Below are positions 51,582 to 60,583 of a stretch of 64,000 nt of DNA, piece after piece. Origin of the DNA: Candidatus Kaistia colombiensis (GTDB lineage Bacteria > Pseudomonadota > Alphaproteobacteria > Rhizobiales > Kaistiaceae); contig CP119318.1 of the NCBI GenBank assembly GCA_029203105.1, forward strand, positions 506,001 through 570,000, read 5' to 3'. How positions within the stretch are numbered: the stretch's first letter is position 1; every line of letters starts with the position of its first letter. Both the position numbers and the translations under genes were made by a program. The notes below the pieces were generated by a model. That model was not told the DNA's origin and did no database searches. It saw only the letters and a list, made by a program, of their open reading frames with translations.

Positions 51582-52886
51582 ATGGCAGAAGAAAAGAAGG
51601 GGCTGTTCCGCCGCTTTTTCGGCGGCGGTGCGCCGAAGCCGGTCGAGCCGGAACCGGCGCCCGAGCCTGAACTTGTTGCGACACCCGAGCCTGAAATCGT
51701 CCCGACGGCCAGAGAGCCCGAGACGGAAGCGATCGCTGCCGCCGCCGCGATCGAACCGGCACCGATCGAGATCATCGAGGCGATTGAGGATGAGCTGGCC
51801 GAAGCGCCGCCCGCGGCCGAACCCGTCACCGTCGAGCCGCCCACCGCCGCCGTCATTGCCAAGCCGGAGCCGGAGCCCGAACCGAGCCCGGCTCCGATCG
51901 CGCCGCGCCCGACCGGTTTCTTCTCCGCCCCCGTTGCACCGGCTCCGCCCCCGGAACCCGCGCCGAAGCAGAACTGGTTCCAGCGCCTGCGCTCCGGATT
52001 GTCGCGTTCGTCGAACGCGCTTTCCGACGGCATCGTCTCGGTCTTCACCAAGCGCAAGCTCGACAACGAGACGCTGGAAGATTTCGAGGACGTGCTGATC
52101 CAGGCCGATCTCGGCCTGACCACCGCTGCCGCCATCACCGCTGCCTTGAAAAAGGGCCGCTTCGACAAGGAAATCGACGGCGACGAAGTCCGCTCGGTGC
52201 TGGCCGAGGAAGTGCGCAAGGTCCTGACTCCGGTGGCGAAGCCGCTCGTCATCGATCCCGCCCGCAAGCCTCATGTCATCCTCGTCGTCGGCGTCAACGG
52301 CACCGGCAAGACGACGACAATTGGAAAACTGTCGGCCAAGCTGCGCGCCGAGGGTCGCTCGGTGATGCTCGCCGCCGGCGACACGTTTCGCGCCGCGGCG
52401 GTCGAACAGCTGAAGATCTGGGCGCAGCGCACCGGTTCGGCCATCGTCGCCCGCGCCATTGGCGCCGACGCCTCCGGCCTCGCCTTCGACGCGCTGAAGG
52501 ATGCCCAGGCCGCCGGCACCAACGTCCTTTTGATCGATACGGCCGGCCGGCTGCAGAACCGCACAGAGCTGATGGCGGAACTGGAAAAGATCATTCGCGT
52601 GATCAAGAAGCAGGATCCGACCGCGCCGCACAGCGTTCTGCTGACGCTGGACGCGACGACCGGCCAGAACGCGCTGCAGCAGGTCGAGATCTTCGGCCGC
52701 GTTGCCGGCGTCACCGGCCTCGTCATGACCAAGCTCGACGGCACCGCGCGCGGCGGCATCCTCGTCGCCATCGCGGCGAAATACGGCCTGCCGATCCACT
52801 TCATCGGCGTCGGCGAGGGCGTCGACGACCTCGAACCCTTCGCCGCTGATGATTTCGCCCGGGCCATCGCCGGTGTCGCTGCGTAA
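51582..52886 (+). CDS. ftsY: Signal recognition particle receptor FtsY
   Basis: FtsY docks SRP-bound ribosomes at the membrane. The 434-residue protein has an acidic, Pro/Ala/Glu-rich A domain (1-145), an N domain (NALSDGIVSVFTKRKLDNET), and a G domain with GVNGTGKTTTIGKL at about 237, AAGDTFRAAAVEQLKIWAQR, DTAGRLQNRTELM and TKLDGTARGG. Length matches alphaproteobacterial FtsY. It is third in the dapF-mtaB-ftsY-yciB run. Confidence 0.97.
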   Translation: MAEEKKGLFRRFFGGGAPKPVEPEPAPEPELVATPEPEIVPTAREPETEAIAAAAAIEPAPIEIIEAIEDELAEAPPAAEPVTVEPPTAAVIAKPEPEPEPSPAPIAPRPTGFFSAPVAPAPPPEPAPKQNWFQRLRSGLSRSSNALSDGIVSVFTKRKLDNETLEDFEDVLIQADLGLTTAAAITAALKKGRFDKEIDGDEVRSVLAEEVRKVLTPVAKPLVIDPARKPHVILVVGVNGTGKTTTIGKLSAKLRAEGRSVMLAAGDTFRAAAVEQLKIWAQRTGSAIVARAIGADASGLAFDALKDAQAAGTNVLLIDTAGRLQNRTELMAELEKIIRVIKKQDPTAPHSVLLTLDATTGQNALQQVEIFGRVAGVTGLVMTKLDGTARGGILVAIAAKYGLPIHFIGVGEGVDDLEPFAADDFARAIAGVAA

Positions 52887-52950
52887 GCGACGCCATAGAT
52901 CAGCCGCGATATCCGCCCTATGTGAAGGCGACCACCACCGAAAGCCAATC

Positions 52951-53592
52951 ATGACCCTGGAAATCGAACGCGCGCCCAACGATCCCGCCCGCAAGGAGCT
53001 CAATCCGCTCCTGAAGCTCGCGCTCGAGCTGGGGCCGCTCGGCGTGTTCTTCTTCGCCAATGCGCGGGCCGACATCTATTGGGCAACGGGGCTGTTCATG
53101 GTGGCGACGCTGGCGGCGCTCGCCGTCTCCTACGCCATGACGCGCAAGCTGCCGATCATGCCGCTGGTCACGGGCGTCGTGGTCGTCGTCTTCGGCGGCC
53201 TGACGCTGTGGCTGCATGACGACACCTTCATCAAGCTGAAGCCGACCATCGTCAATTCGCTGTTCGGCGCCGTGCTGCTCGGTGGCCTTCTCTTCGGCCG
53301 CTCGCTGCTTGGCTACGTGTTCGATTCCGTCTTCAGGCTGACCGACGAGGGCTGGCGCAAGCTGACCTTTCGCTGGGGCCTGTTCTTCCTGGCGCTGGCG
53401 ATCCTGAACATCGTGATCTGGAAGGGCGCCGACGCCTATCTCGCCGACCCGAAGGCGGCGACCGATCTGTGGGTGAACTTCAAGGTGTTCGGCATCATGC
53501 CGCTGACCTTCCTGTTCACGCTGTTCCAGCTGCCGCTGATCACCCGCACGACGATCCCGGATGAGAAGGCGGACACGCAGCCGGTTCGGTAG
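52951..53592 (+). CDS. yciB: Inner membrane-spanning protein YciB (septation protein A)
   Basis: The 213-residue protein has five membrane segments and the signatures LELGPLGVFFFAN, DDTFIKLKPTIVNSLFGAVL, LRLTDEGWRKLTFRWGLFF-type and FKVFGIMPLTFLFTLFQLPL. YciB supports envelope synthesis at division. The start at 52951 is chosen because the family begins just there. ftsY-yciB adjacency is typical of this order. Confidence 0.95.
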   Translation: MTLEIERAPNDPARKELNPLLKLALELGPLGVFFFANARADIYWATGLFMVATLAALAVSYAMTRKLPIMPLVTGVVVVVFGGLTLWLHDDTFIKLKPTIVNSLFGAVLLGGLLFGRSLLGYVFDSVFRLTDEGWRKLTFRWGLFFLALAILNIVIWKGADAYLADPKAATDLWVNFKVFGIMPLTFLFTLFQLPLITRTTIPDEKADTQPVR

Positions 53593-53616
53593 GGCGATTG
53601 CAGAAGGCCCAATCAT

Positions 53617-53739
53617 CACCTCTCCCTGAGGGAGAGGTCGACGGCCGCAGGCCGGCGGGTGAGGGTTTACGGCCTCACCGGAGAGTTTCCTAAACCCTCA
53701 CCCGGAGCTTCGCTCCGACCTCTCCCTCAGGGAGAGGTG
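53617..53739. repeat. Double palindromic intergenic repeat
   Basis: Outer arms 53617-53640 and 53716-53739 are perfect 24-bp inverted copies centred on CTCCCTGAGGGAG-type cores. Inner arms 53656-53669 and 53691-53704 are perfect 14-bp inverted copies. The element lies between convergent yciB and ccmG and may act as a bidirectional terminator. Confidence 0.9.
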
Positions 53740-53755
53740 AAGGAAGCGCCATCGA

Positions 53756-54349
53756 TCAGGACTCGGCCAGAGCCTTTTCAATCTCCGGCAACATGACCTT
53801 TTCGAGGCTTTCGTCGCTGAGCGGTCCGACGAACTTGAAGCGGATCTTGCCGTCGCGGCCGACCAGGAACGTCTCCGGCACGCCATAGACGCCCCAGTCG
53901 ATCGAACTCCTGCCCTTCTCGTCGACGCCGACGGCCGCGTAGGGATTGCCCATCTGGCCGAGGAAGCCGCGCGCGTTGCCCGCCTGGTCCTTGTAGTTGA
54001 TGCCGACCAGATTGATGCGCTTGTCAACACCGAGCCGTTCCAGCACCGGATGCTCTTCGCGGCAGGGCACACACCACGAAGCCCAGACATTCACCAGCGT
54101 CACCTTGCCGGTGAAGTCGGCCGTGTCGATGCCGGGTCGGCCGAGCCCTTCGAGCGGCGGCAGCACGGTCGCTGGTGCCGGCCGGCCGATGAGCGCCGAA
54201 GGAATCAGCGACGGGTCGCCGCCTTGCTCCAGCCGGATGATGAAGAGAACCGCCAGCGCCGCGAAGGCCGCGATCGGCGCCCAGATGGCGAGCCGCCGCC
54301 CAAGCGACCGCGTCGGGCGTGCGTCCGACGAAGATCCGGTCCCGCTCAT
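53756..54349 (-). CDS. ccmG: Cytochrome c biogenesis thiol-disulfide protein CcmG/DsbE
   Basis: CcmG reduces apocytochrome c or CcmH in the periplasm. The 197-residue protein has an N-terminal membrane anchor (about 19-39) and a thioredoxin domain with active site WCVPC (Cys93, Cys96) and cis-Pro in GVPETFLVG. It overlaps ccmD by 4 bp. Confidence 0.94.
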   Translation of the reverse strand: MSGTGSSSDARPTRSLGRRLAIWAPIAAFAALAVLFIIRLEQGGDPSLIPSALIGRPAPATVLPPLEGLGRPGIDTADFTGKVTLVNVWASWCVPCREEHPVLERLGVDKRINLVGINYKDQAGNARGFLGQMGNPYAAVGVDEKGRSSIDWGVYGVPETFLVGRDGKIRFKFVGPLSDESLEKVMLPEIEKALAES

Positions 54350-54546
54350 GACGCCACGTCGGCGGCGTTGGCCGCTGCCTTGCGGGCCGAGCGACGACGT
54401 ATGCCGCGCACCTCCAGATCGCGCATCTGCCGGCGCAGCGAGACGCCGTCGAGGACGATCCAGACGAGCAGTCCCGCGACGATCGCGGCACTGACGCCGT
54501 AGGCGGCCAGGATGAAGCCGGCATGCGGCCCGAGCGCTTCGATCAT
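54346..54546 (-). CDS. ccmD: Haem exporter protein CcmD
   Basis: The 66-residue protein starts MIEALGPHAGFILAAYGVSA with one membrane segment followed by a basic tail (LRRQMRDLEVRGIRRRSARK), as in CcmD, which helps release holo-CcmE from the CcmABC complex. It overlaps both ccmC and ccmG by 4 bp. The longer open frame in this region is out of family and is rejected. Confidence 0.9.
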   Translation of the reverse strand: MIEALGPHAGFILAAYGVSAAIVAGLLVWIVLDGVSLRRQMRDLEVRGIRRRSARKAAANAADVAS

Positions 54547-55286
54547 GCCTGGGCTCCGACCGTTGTGGCGGCGGCGACGAGCCGGAGCGCGCGGATCCGC
54601 CGACGCAGGATCTCGTTGCGCATCGCCATGACGCTGAGCGCCAGGAACAGCAGCGTGGCGCCGATGGCGCAGATCAGGAGCGGATAGAGCATGCTGGCGT
54701 CGATCGTCGAGCCGCCCATGCGGAAGACACTGGCCGGCTGGTGCAGCGTGTTCCACCAGTCGACGGAGAATTTGATGATCGGCAGATTGACCGAGCCGAC
54801 CAGGATCAGCACGGCGCCGACGCGTCCGCCCTTGATCGGATCCTCGATGGCGTTCCAGAGCGCGATCAGGCCGAGATACATCAGGAACAGGATCAGCACC
54901 GAGGTCATGCGGGCATCCCATTCCCACCAGGTGCCCCACATCGGCTTGCCCCAGAGCGAGCCGGTGACGAGCGCCATCAGCGTGAAGGCGGCGCCGACAG
55001 GCGCCGTCGCCTTGGCGGCGACATCGGCGAGCGGATGGCGCCAGATCAGCGTGCCGAGCGCCGAGGCCGCCATCATGCCGTAGCCGAACATGGCGAGCCA
55101 GGCGGCCGGCACATGGATGAACATGATCTTGACTGTCTCACCCTGCTGATAATCGGCCGGCGCGACGAAGAAGGCGAGGTAGAGCCCCACGCCAAGCACC
55201 AGCAGCGCCGCGCCCCAAAGCCAGGGCAGCAGGCGATCGGTCAGCGACATGAAGCGCGTCGGGTTGGCGAGATCGAGAAGGGCCAT
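54543..55286 (-). CDS. ccmC: Haem transporter/handling protein CcmC
   Basis: CcmC places haem on CcmE. The 247-residue protein has six membrane segments and the WWD-type motif WGTWWEWDARMTS (118-130), with flanking axial-ligand histidines in FIHVP (His58) and NTLHQP. Length is normal. ccmA and ccmB, which usually precede it, are not upstream; instead there is a 58-bp dispersed repeat and the arabinofuranosidase gene. Confidence 0.96.
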   Translation of the reverse strand: MALLDLANPTRFMSLTDRLLPWLWGAALLVLGVGLYLAFFVAPADYQQGETVKIMFIHVPAAWLAMFGYGMMAASALGTLIWRHPLADVAAKATAPVGAAFTLMALVTGSLWGKPMWGTWWEWDARMTSVLILFLMYLGLIALWNAIEDPIKGGRVGAVLILVGSVNLPIIKFSVDWWNTLHQPASVFRMGGSTIDASMLYPLLICAIGATLLFLALSVMAMRNEILRRRIRALRLVAAATTVGAQA

Positions 55287-55342
55287 GCCGATGTCATAGG
55301 GTCACCCGGCCGACTTCGCAACGCGACCGATTGCAGCCTCCG

Positions 55343-55400
55343 GCGATTTCGAGCGAAGCAGCTACCGGATCGCGTGAAGAAAGCGCGGCCAAACAGAGAG
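55343..55400 (-). repeat. 58-bp dispersed intergenic repeat, copy 2
   Basis: In reverse orientation it matches 38316-38373 at 49 of 58 positions. It lies in the 191-bp gap between ccmC and the arabinofuranosidase gene, where a transcription terminator for the latter would be expected. Confidence 0.8.
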
Positions 55401-55477
55401 CTGCAGTCAAAAGAACGCCCGCATCGCGGAGGATGCGGGCGCAAGGCGTACGCTCGGGAGGAACCGGAGACTCAGGC

Positions 55478-56998
55478 TCAGGCGGCCGGCGTCGCCTTGG
55501 TGGTGATGACGTTGAACGAGGCCGGCTTCAGGCGGATGGTCATCCGCTCGCCATCGATCGTGACGTCCTTGTTCTCCTTCGGCGCCACCGTGTTTGGGGC
55601 GTCCTTGGTGTTGACGGCCTTCAGGTTCGAATGGTGCAGCTCGGTCGCATGCACCAGCTCCCGATCCTTGCCAAGGCCGCGCAGCTCGACCTCGACGTCC
55701 ATCGAATCCGTCAGACTGCGATTGAGCGCGATCACCGTGGTCGTGCCATCGGCCGGATTGTCGATCACCGTCGCATAGAGGTAGGGGATCTCCGGGAAGG
55801 TCTTGGCGCTGTAGGACGGCGATTCCGCCACGCTCTTCAGCACGCGGCCATGGCCATATTTCGAAGCGAGCGCGAAGGGATGGAAGATCGTCTGGCGCCA
55901 GGCGGCGCCGCCGGTTTCCGTCATGATCGGGCCGATGACGTTGACGAGCTGCGCCAGGCAGGCCGTCTTGACACGATCGGCGTTGTTGAGCATGGCGATC
56001 AGCGCGCCGCCGACGATCAGCGCGTCTTCGGCGTTGTAGACTTCCTCGATCAGCTTCGGCGCTTCCGGCCAGCCGGGGACGCGCATGTGCTCGATCTTGT
56101 GGGTCTTGTACCAGACGTTCCATTCGTCCAGCGACAGCATGATCTTCTTCTGCGAGCGACGCTTGGCGCCGACCGCGTCGCAGATCGCAGCGACTTCCTT
56201 GATGAAGGCATCCAGCAGCTCGATGACGCCGAAATATTCGGCGGCCGAATCCGCGTGGTTGTTGAAGTAGGTGTGCAGCGAGATGAAGTCGACCTCGTCA
56301 TAGCAATGATCGAGGACCTGGTATTCCCACGAGCCATAGGTCGGCATGTTGCGGTGGGACGAACCGCAGGCGGCGAGCTGAATGGTCGGATCGACCCAGC
56401 GCATCACCTTGGCGGTCTCGAGCGCGACGCGGCCATACTCTTCGGCCGTCTTGTGACAGATCTGCCAGGGGCCATCCATCTCGTTGCCGAGGCACCAGAA
56501 CTTGATGTCGTGCGGCTTCTCGTAGCCATGCTCCTTGCGGAGATCCGACAGCGCCGAGCCGCCCTCGTGGTTGCAATATTCGAGGAACTGGCGCGCCTCG
56601 TCGGGGCCCTTGGTGCCGAGATTGACGCCGAACATCGGCTCGATGTCGGCCTTCTTGGCCCACTTCATGAACTCGTTGGTGCCGAACTGGTTGGTTTCGG
56701 TCGAGAACCAGGCGAGGTCGCGGCGAACGGGGCGCTTGTCGGCCGGGCCGACGCCGTCTTCCCAATTATAGCCCGAGAGAAAATTGCCGCCCGGATAGCG
56801 GACGATGGTGGTGCCGAGCTCCTTGGTCAGCTCCAGCACGTCGCCGCGAAAGCCGTCCTCGTCGGCGGTGGCATGGCCGGGCTCGTAGATGCCGCCATAG
56901 ACGCAGCGGCCCATATGTTCGACGAAGGTGCCGAACATGCGCCGGTCGAGTTCGGAAACGACAAAGTCGCGGTCGACGATGAGTTTGGCGTTCAACAT
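55478..56998 (-). CDS. abfA: Alpha-L-arabinofuranosidase (GH51)
   Basis: The enzyme releases terminal arabinofuranose from arabinoxylan or arabinan oligosaccharides. The 506-residue protein has FGTFVEHMGRCVYGGIYEPG, RYPGGNFLSGYNWEDGVGP, the acid/base Glu173 in CLGNEMDGPW and the nucleophile Glu292 in LSLDEWNVWY, all standard GH51. There is no signal peptide, so it acts on imported oligosaccharides. It is the last gene of the transporter operon, 86 bp after the second permease gene. Confidence 0.96.
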   Translation of the reverse strand: MLNAKLIVDRDFVVSELDRRMFGTFVEHMGRCVYGGIYEPGHATADEDGFRGDVLELTKELGTTIVRYPGGNFLSGYNWEDGVGPADKRPVRRDLAWFSTETNQFGTNEFMKWAKKADIEPMFGVNLGTKGPDEARQFLEYCNHEGGSALSDLRKEHGYEKPHDIKFWCLGNEMDGPWQICHKTAEEYGRVALETAKVMRWVDPTIQLAACGSSHRNMPTYGSWEYQVLDHCYDEVDFISLHTYFNNHADSAAEYFGVIELLDAFIKEVAAICDAVGAKRRSQKKIMLSLDEWNVWYKTHKIEHMRVPGWPEAPKLIEEVYNAEDALIVGGALIAMLNNADRVKTACLAQLVNVIGPIMTETGGAAWRQTIFHPFALASKYGHGRVLKSVAESPSYSAKTFPEIPYLYATVIDNPADGTTTVIALNRSLTDSMDVEVELRGLGKDRELVHATELHHSNLKAVNTKDAPNTVAPKENKDVTIDGERMTIRLKPASFNVITTKATPAA

Positions 56999-57084
56999 GG
57001 ATCGAAAGCTCTCGGATTGATCTTCAGAAAGTCGTGGGAGGGCATCGCCGCCGGCCGGAGCCGAGCGGCGACGGTGAAGTGCCG

Positions 57085-57918
57085 CTAGCCCTTGATGCCG
57101 GCGGAAAGCATGATCGCCTGCGTCACGCGGCGCTGGAAGATCAGGTAGGCGATGGCAACGGGCAGCGCCGCAAGCACGGCCGCGGCGAGGTTCCGCGCAA
57201 ACTGAACACCGAAATTGTCCTTCACCTGGGTAATGCCGACGGTGATCGTCATCGTCTCCTCCGCCGTCGACACCAGGAAGGGCCAGAGGAAGTTGTTCCA
57301 GGCGCCGATGAAGGTGATGATCGCAAGCGCAGTCGTGACGCCCCAGTTCATCGGCAGATAGATGCGGAAGAAGATGTTGAACTCGCTGGCGCCGTCGACG
57401 CGCGCCGCCTCGCGAAAGTCCTTCGGCACGCTGTCGAAGAACTGCTTGTAGACGATGACGACGACTGGAACGATCAGCTGCGGCAGGATGATGCCGAGCC
57501 AAGTGTTGATCAGGCCGAACTGGCTCATCAGGACGAAATGCGTGACGATCAGCGCCTGGATCGGCACCATGAAGCTGGCGAGCACGGTGAACCAGAGCAC
57601 CGTCCGGCCGCGAAACCGCAATTGCGACAGCGCGTAGCCGCAGAGTGCCCCCATGATGACGACGAGGATGGTGACGGCCACGGAGACGACGATCGAGTTG
57701 ACGTACCACTGGCCGATCTTGGTCGTCGTCAGCACATGGGTATAGGCCTCGAGCGTCCAGGTCTTCGGCAGCAGGTTGAGCCCGGGCTGAACCACCTCAA
57801 ACTCTGGCTTCAGGGTCGTCACCAGGGCCCAGTAGAGCGGGAAGGCCCAGACGATGGCGATGGCGAGCGTGATCAGCGTGATCAGGCGACCGGCGAAATC
57901 GATCTTCAGGATATTCAT
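57085..57918 (-). CDS. Carbohydrate ABC transporter permease (MalG/AraQ-type)
   Basis: The 277-residue protein has six membrane segments and the EAA loop EAARVDGASEFNIFFRIYLP that contacts the ATPase. The C-terminal IMLSAGIKG is typical of the MalG type. It overlaps the other permease gene by 4 bp. The oligosaccharide is inferred from the adjacent arabinofuranosidase. Confidence 0.94.
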   Translation of the reverse strand: MNILKIDFAGRLITLITLAIAIVWAFPLYWALVTTLKPEFEVVQPGLNLLPKTWTLEAYTHVLTTTKIGQWYVNSIVVSVAVTILVVIMGALCGYALSQLRFRGRTVLWFTVLASFMVPIQALIVTHFVLMSQFGLINTWLGIILPQLIVPVVVIVYKQFFDSVPKDFREAARVDGASEFNIFFRIYLPMNWGVTTALAIITFIGAWNNFLWPFLVSTAEETMTITVGITQVKDNFGVQFARNLAAAVLAALPVAIAYLIFQRRVTQAIMLSAGIKG

Positions 57919-58787
57919 CGCGGTTTCGCCCTCAGAGCCTGGTATTGCAGCACGGAGACCACGACGATGATCGCGAACAGGGAGAACGCAACCGTCGCGC
58001 CATAGCCGCCCTTGTTGAGCTGGAACGCCTGTTTGTAGATGTACTGGACCAGCACCATGGTGTTGTTGACGTTGCCGCCGAGCGTCAGCAGATAGAGCTG
58101 ATCGAAGATCTTGAGCTGCAGGATGAGCTGGATCGTCAGCACGAGCGCCGTCACCGGCCAGATCAGCGGCCAGGTGATGAAGCGGAACTGCTTCCAGCGG
58201 TTGGCGCCGTCGAGCGCCGAGGCGTCATACATGTCCTGCGAGATGTTGCGCAGGCCGGCGATGAACAGCAGCACGTTGAAGCCGATCGTCCACCAGATGG
58301 TGATGAAGGCGATCGCCGGCATGGCCCAGTACTTGTTGCGGATCATCGCGACACGCTCGCCGACCACGGCTTCGATCGCGTACTGACCGATGCCGAACTG
58401 GTAGTCCATGATCCACTCCCAGATACGGAAAACCACCGAGACGGGAAGGATGTAGGGGAGGAAGAACGCGGCCAGGATCAGGCTCTGCAAATAGCCCTTC
58501 TGGCGATTGACCATCATCGCGAAGAGGAGGCCGAGCAACGTGTTCGGAATCACGGTCAGCAGCACGAAGTAGAACGTGTGCCACACGGCGTTGAGATAGG
58601 CCGCGTCGTTGAAAAGCCTCACGTAATTCTTGAAGCCGATCCATTTCCCGGCCCCGATCAACGGCGCGTCGGTGAAGGTGAGGATCACCATCCGGACGGT
58701 CGGATACAGGAACAGGACGAGGTAGGCGATAACGAAGGGGGCGACAAACGCCGCCGCGACCCAGCTATCACGGGATTTGCTGTACAT
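57915..58787 (-). CDS. Carbohydrate ABC transporter permease (MalF/AraP-type)
   Basis: The 290-residue protein has six membrane segments, YLVLFLYPTVRMVILTFTDA at the N-terminus and an EAA-type loop DASALDGANRWKQFRFITWP. It pairs with the MalG-type subunit. No ATPase gene is in this cluster, so a shared MsmX/UgpC-type ATPase elsewhere must energise it. Confidence 0.94.
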   Translation of the reverse strand: MYSKSRDSWVAAAFVAPFVIAYLVLFLYPTVRMVILTFTDAPLIGAGKWIGFKNYVRLFNDAAYLNAVWHTFYFVLLTVIPNTLLGLLFAMMVNRQKGYLQSLILAAFFLPYILPVSVVFRIWEWIMDYQFGIGQYAIEAVVGERVAMIRNKYWAMPAIAFITIWWTIGFNVLLFIAGLRNISQDMYDASALDGANRWKQFRFITWPLIWPVTALVLTIQLILQLKIFDQLYLLTLGGNVNNTMVLVQYIYKQAFQLNKGGYGATVAFSLFAIIVVVSVLQYQALRAKPR

Positions 58788-58813
58788 GGGGGTATCCAGG
58801 CTTCAAGGCGGGT

Positions 58814-58839
58814 GACCCGGCCGGCGAACCGGCCGGGTC
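58814..58839 (-). promoter_or_regulatory. Intercistronic hairpin with UUCG loop
   Basis: GACCCGGCCGG and CCGGCCGGGTC form a perfect 11-bp stem. On the transcribed (minus) strand the loop is UUCG. It lies between the solute-binding gene and the first permease gene, where such hairpins usually protect the upstream mRNA so that the binding protein is made in excess. No U-tract, so only partial termination at most. Confidence 0.75.
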
Positions 58840-58861
58840 GTGAAGCGTCTGTCCCTAGGGA

Positions 58862-60139
58862 CTAGTCCTGAAGACCTTGCAGCTCGTCGCGCAGGCCCTC
58901 GGCGCCAGCTTGGGCTTCCGTGTCGCCGTTCACCACGGTGGTGATGTTGTTGGCGGACGCCTCGTAGACCGGGGAGGCGACGCCGGCCAGCTTGCTGGTT
59001 GGATCAAAGGCGGCGGTGGCGGCCAGCGACGAATAGGTCGCGTTCGGCTCCATCGTCTTGAAGGCCTCGGTCTGCGTGACCGGGACATAGGCCGGAATGT
59101 GACCGGCATTGGCCCAGCTGATCGAGTGCTCGTTCATCCACTTGATCGCGGTCAGGACGGCCTTGAGCTTCTCGGGCGAGATTTCCTTGCCCTTGCGGTC
59201 CGGAATGGCGAAGGCGTGCGAATCTGCCCAGGTCGCCGGCTTGTCGAACAGGGTCGGGATCTGGACCGCGCCCCACTCGAAGCCGAGCTTACCCTGCTTG
59301 GAGAGGTCGGCCATCGTCGGCACTTCCCAGACGCCGTTCATCAGGAGCGGTGCCTTGCCGGACGTGAAGAGGGCAATCGACGGGTTGTAGTCTGTCTGCT
59401 TCGGCACGACGCCGTCGGCGACCCACTTGGCCATGGCGCCGGCAGCCTTGGCGGCCTTGTCGACATTGTCGCCGTCGAGGAACTTGCCGTCCTTGTAGAA
59501 CTCGCCGCCCTGCTGGTTGAACAACGAATAAAAGATGCGCCAGACGCCGCCGTCGCCGGAGGTCTGGAACGACATGCCGTAGTCGGAGCCGGCATCCTTG
59601 AGCTTCTTCAGGGCCGCATCGAAATTCTCGATGCCGTCGAAGCCCTTCGGCTTGCCGTCTTCGCCAAGCAGGTCGGCCTTCTTGAGCGCATCCTTGTTGT
59701 AGAACAGCACGATCGAATGGATGTCGAACGGCACGGCATACTGCTTGCCGTCGACCTGGGCGGCCGTCCAGTTGGCCGGCGCATAATTGCTGCCCTCGAT
59801 GCCGGCGGCCTTCAGCTCGTCCGGCGTGATCTCGCGCAGGACGCCCGAATCGACGCCAAGCGGCAGGCGCGACAGGTGATAGGTCATGACGTCGGGGCCT
59901 TCGCCGACGGCGGCCGAGGTCTGGACCTTGGTGTAAAACGGAACGCCCCATTCGAGGGTCGTCGCCTGGATCTCGATGTCCGGGTTGGACTTGTTGAATT
60001 CGTCGATCAGGGCCTTCATCCGGACGCCGTCACCGCCGGACAGGAAGTCCCACCAGACCACCGTCTCCTTCGCCTGCGCGCCGGCCGTCATGGCCAGCAA
60101 CGCCACCGTGGCGAGCGCCTTCGTCATAAACTTCCGCAT
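58862..60139 (-). CDS. Extracellular solute-binding protein of a sugar ABC transporter
   Basis: The 425-residue protein has a signal peptide (MRKFMTKALATVALLAMTAG ... AQA) cut near residue 23, then KETVVWWDFLSGGDGVRMKA, PDVMTYHLSRLPLGVDSGVL, SIVLFYNKDALKKADLLGED and APLLMNGVWEVPTMADLSKQ, the family-1 sugar-binding pattern. It is preceded by CGGAGGA. It captures the oligosaccharide in the periplasm for the two permeases. First gene of the arabinoside operon. Confidence 0.95.
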   Translation of the reverse strand: MRKFMTKALATVALLAMTAGAQAKETVVWWDFLSGGDGVRMKALIDEFNKSNPDIEIQATTLEWGVPFYTKVQTSAAVGEGPDVMTYHLSRLPLGVDSGVLREITPDELKAAGIEGSNYAPANWTAAQVDGKQYAVPFDIHSIVLFYNKDALKKADLLGEDGKPKGFDGIENFDAALKKLKDAGSDYGMSFQTSGDGGVWRIFYSLFNQQGGEFYKDGKFLDGDNVDKAAKAAGAMAKWVADGVVPKQTDYNPSIALFTSGKAPLLMNGVWEVPTMADLSKQGKLGFEWGAVQIPTLFDKPATWADSHAFAIPDRKGKEISPEKLKAVLTAIKWMNEHSISWANAGHIPAYVPVTQTEAFKTMEPNATYSSLAATAAFDPTSKLAGVASPVYEASANNITTVVNGDTEAQAGAEGLRDELQGLQD

Positions 60140-60418
60140 ATCGCGATTCCTCCGCTTTGCTGTCGCGCTTCGGATCTCCCAACAAGACCCGTCCTCCGGC
60201 GACAATTCTTTCTTCGACGTCGCTCTTGCTCGAGCGACCGCATTCCAGAATTCGGCGCGGGCTCGTTTCTCCGCGCCCTGCCTGCTTCACCCCGCTTCGA
60301 CGCGCATGGCGCGGTTCCCCGATTTGAGGTTCGGCAATTCCCCTGTCGGAAAAGCAGCCCCCGACGTCGTCCTCCCATACGATTTCCCAGCGAGCCCTCT
60401 CCCCAAGGTGGCCTCAAT

Positions 60419-60434
60419 GGTATTATCATATACC
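60419..60434. promoter_or_regulatory. Candidate GntR-type operator
   Basis: GGTAT, six bases, ATACC forms a palindrome with an AT-rich centre, the kind of half-site spacing used by FadR-subfamily regulators. It overlaps the position where transcription of the leftward operon would start, and it lies 150 bp upstream of the regulator gene. Confidence 0.55.
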
Positions 60435-60437
60435 TCG

Positions 60438-60466
60438 ATCATCGTTTTGATCTCGGGGTTTGTCAA
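60438..60466 (-). promoter_or_regulatory. Candidate sigma-70 promoter of the arabinoside operon
   Basis: On the minus strand TTGACA (60466-60461), a 17-bp spacer and GATGAT (60443-60438) form a near-consensus promoter. The predicted start, about 60431, falls inside the GGTAT-n6-ATACC palindrome, so the regulator could block initiation. A leader of about 290 nt precedes the binding-protein gene. Confidence 0.6.
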
Positions 60467-60583
60467 TCGGCTCGTCACGAGCAAGCCATTCCCCGAACCA
60501 CCCCTCGCCCAACTGCCGGGCGAGGACTTGGCCTGTCGATCGAAAACCGCGTAAAGGGATGAGACTTGGCGGGAGAGGGTGTG

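Noticed and set aside
49926..53075. 1049-residue open frame on the minus strand
   Set aside because: It is antisense to dapF, mtaB and ftsY, which have clear motifs. GC-rich DNA keeps antisense frames open.
55331..57088. 585-residue plus-strand frame
   Set aside because: Antisense to the GH51 gene, which has both catalytic glutamates.
58877..60562. 561-residue plus-strand frame
   Set aside because: Antisense to the solute-binding protein gene, no domain.
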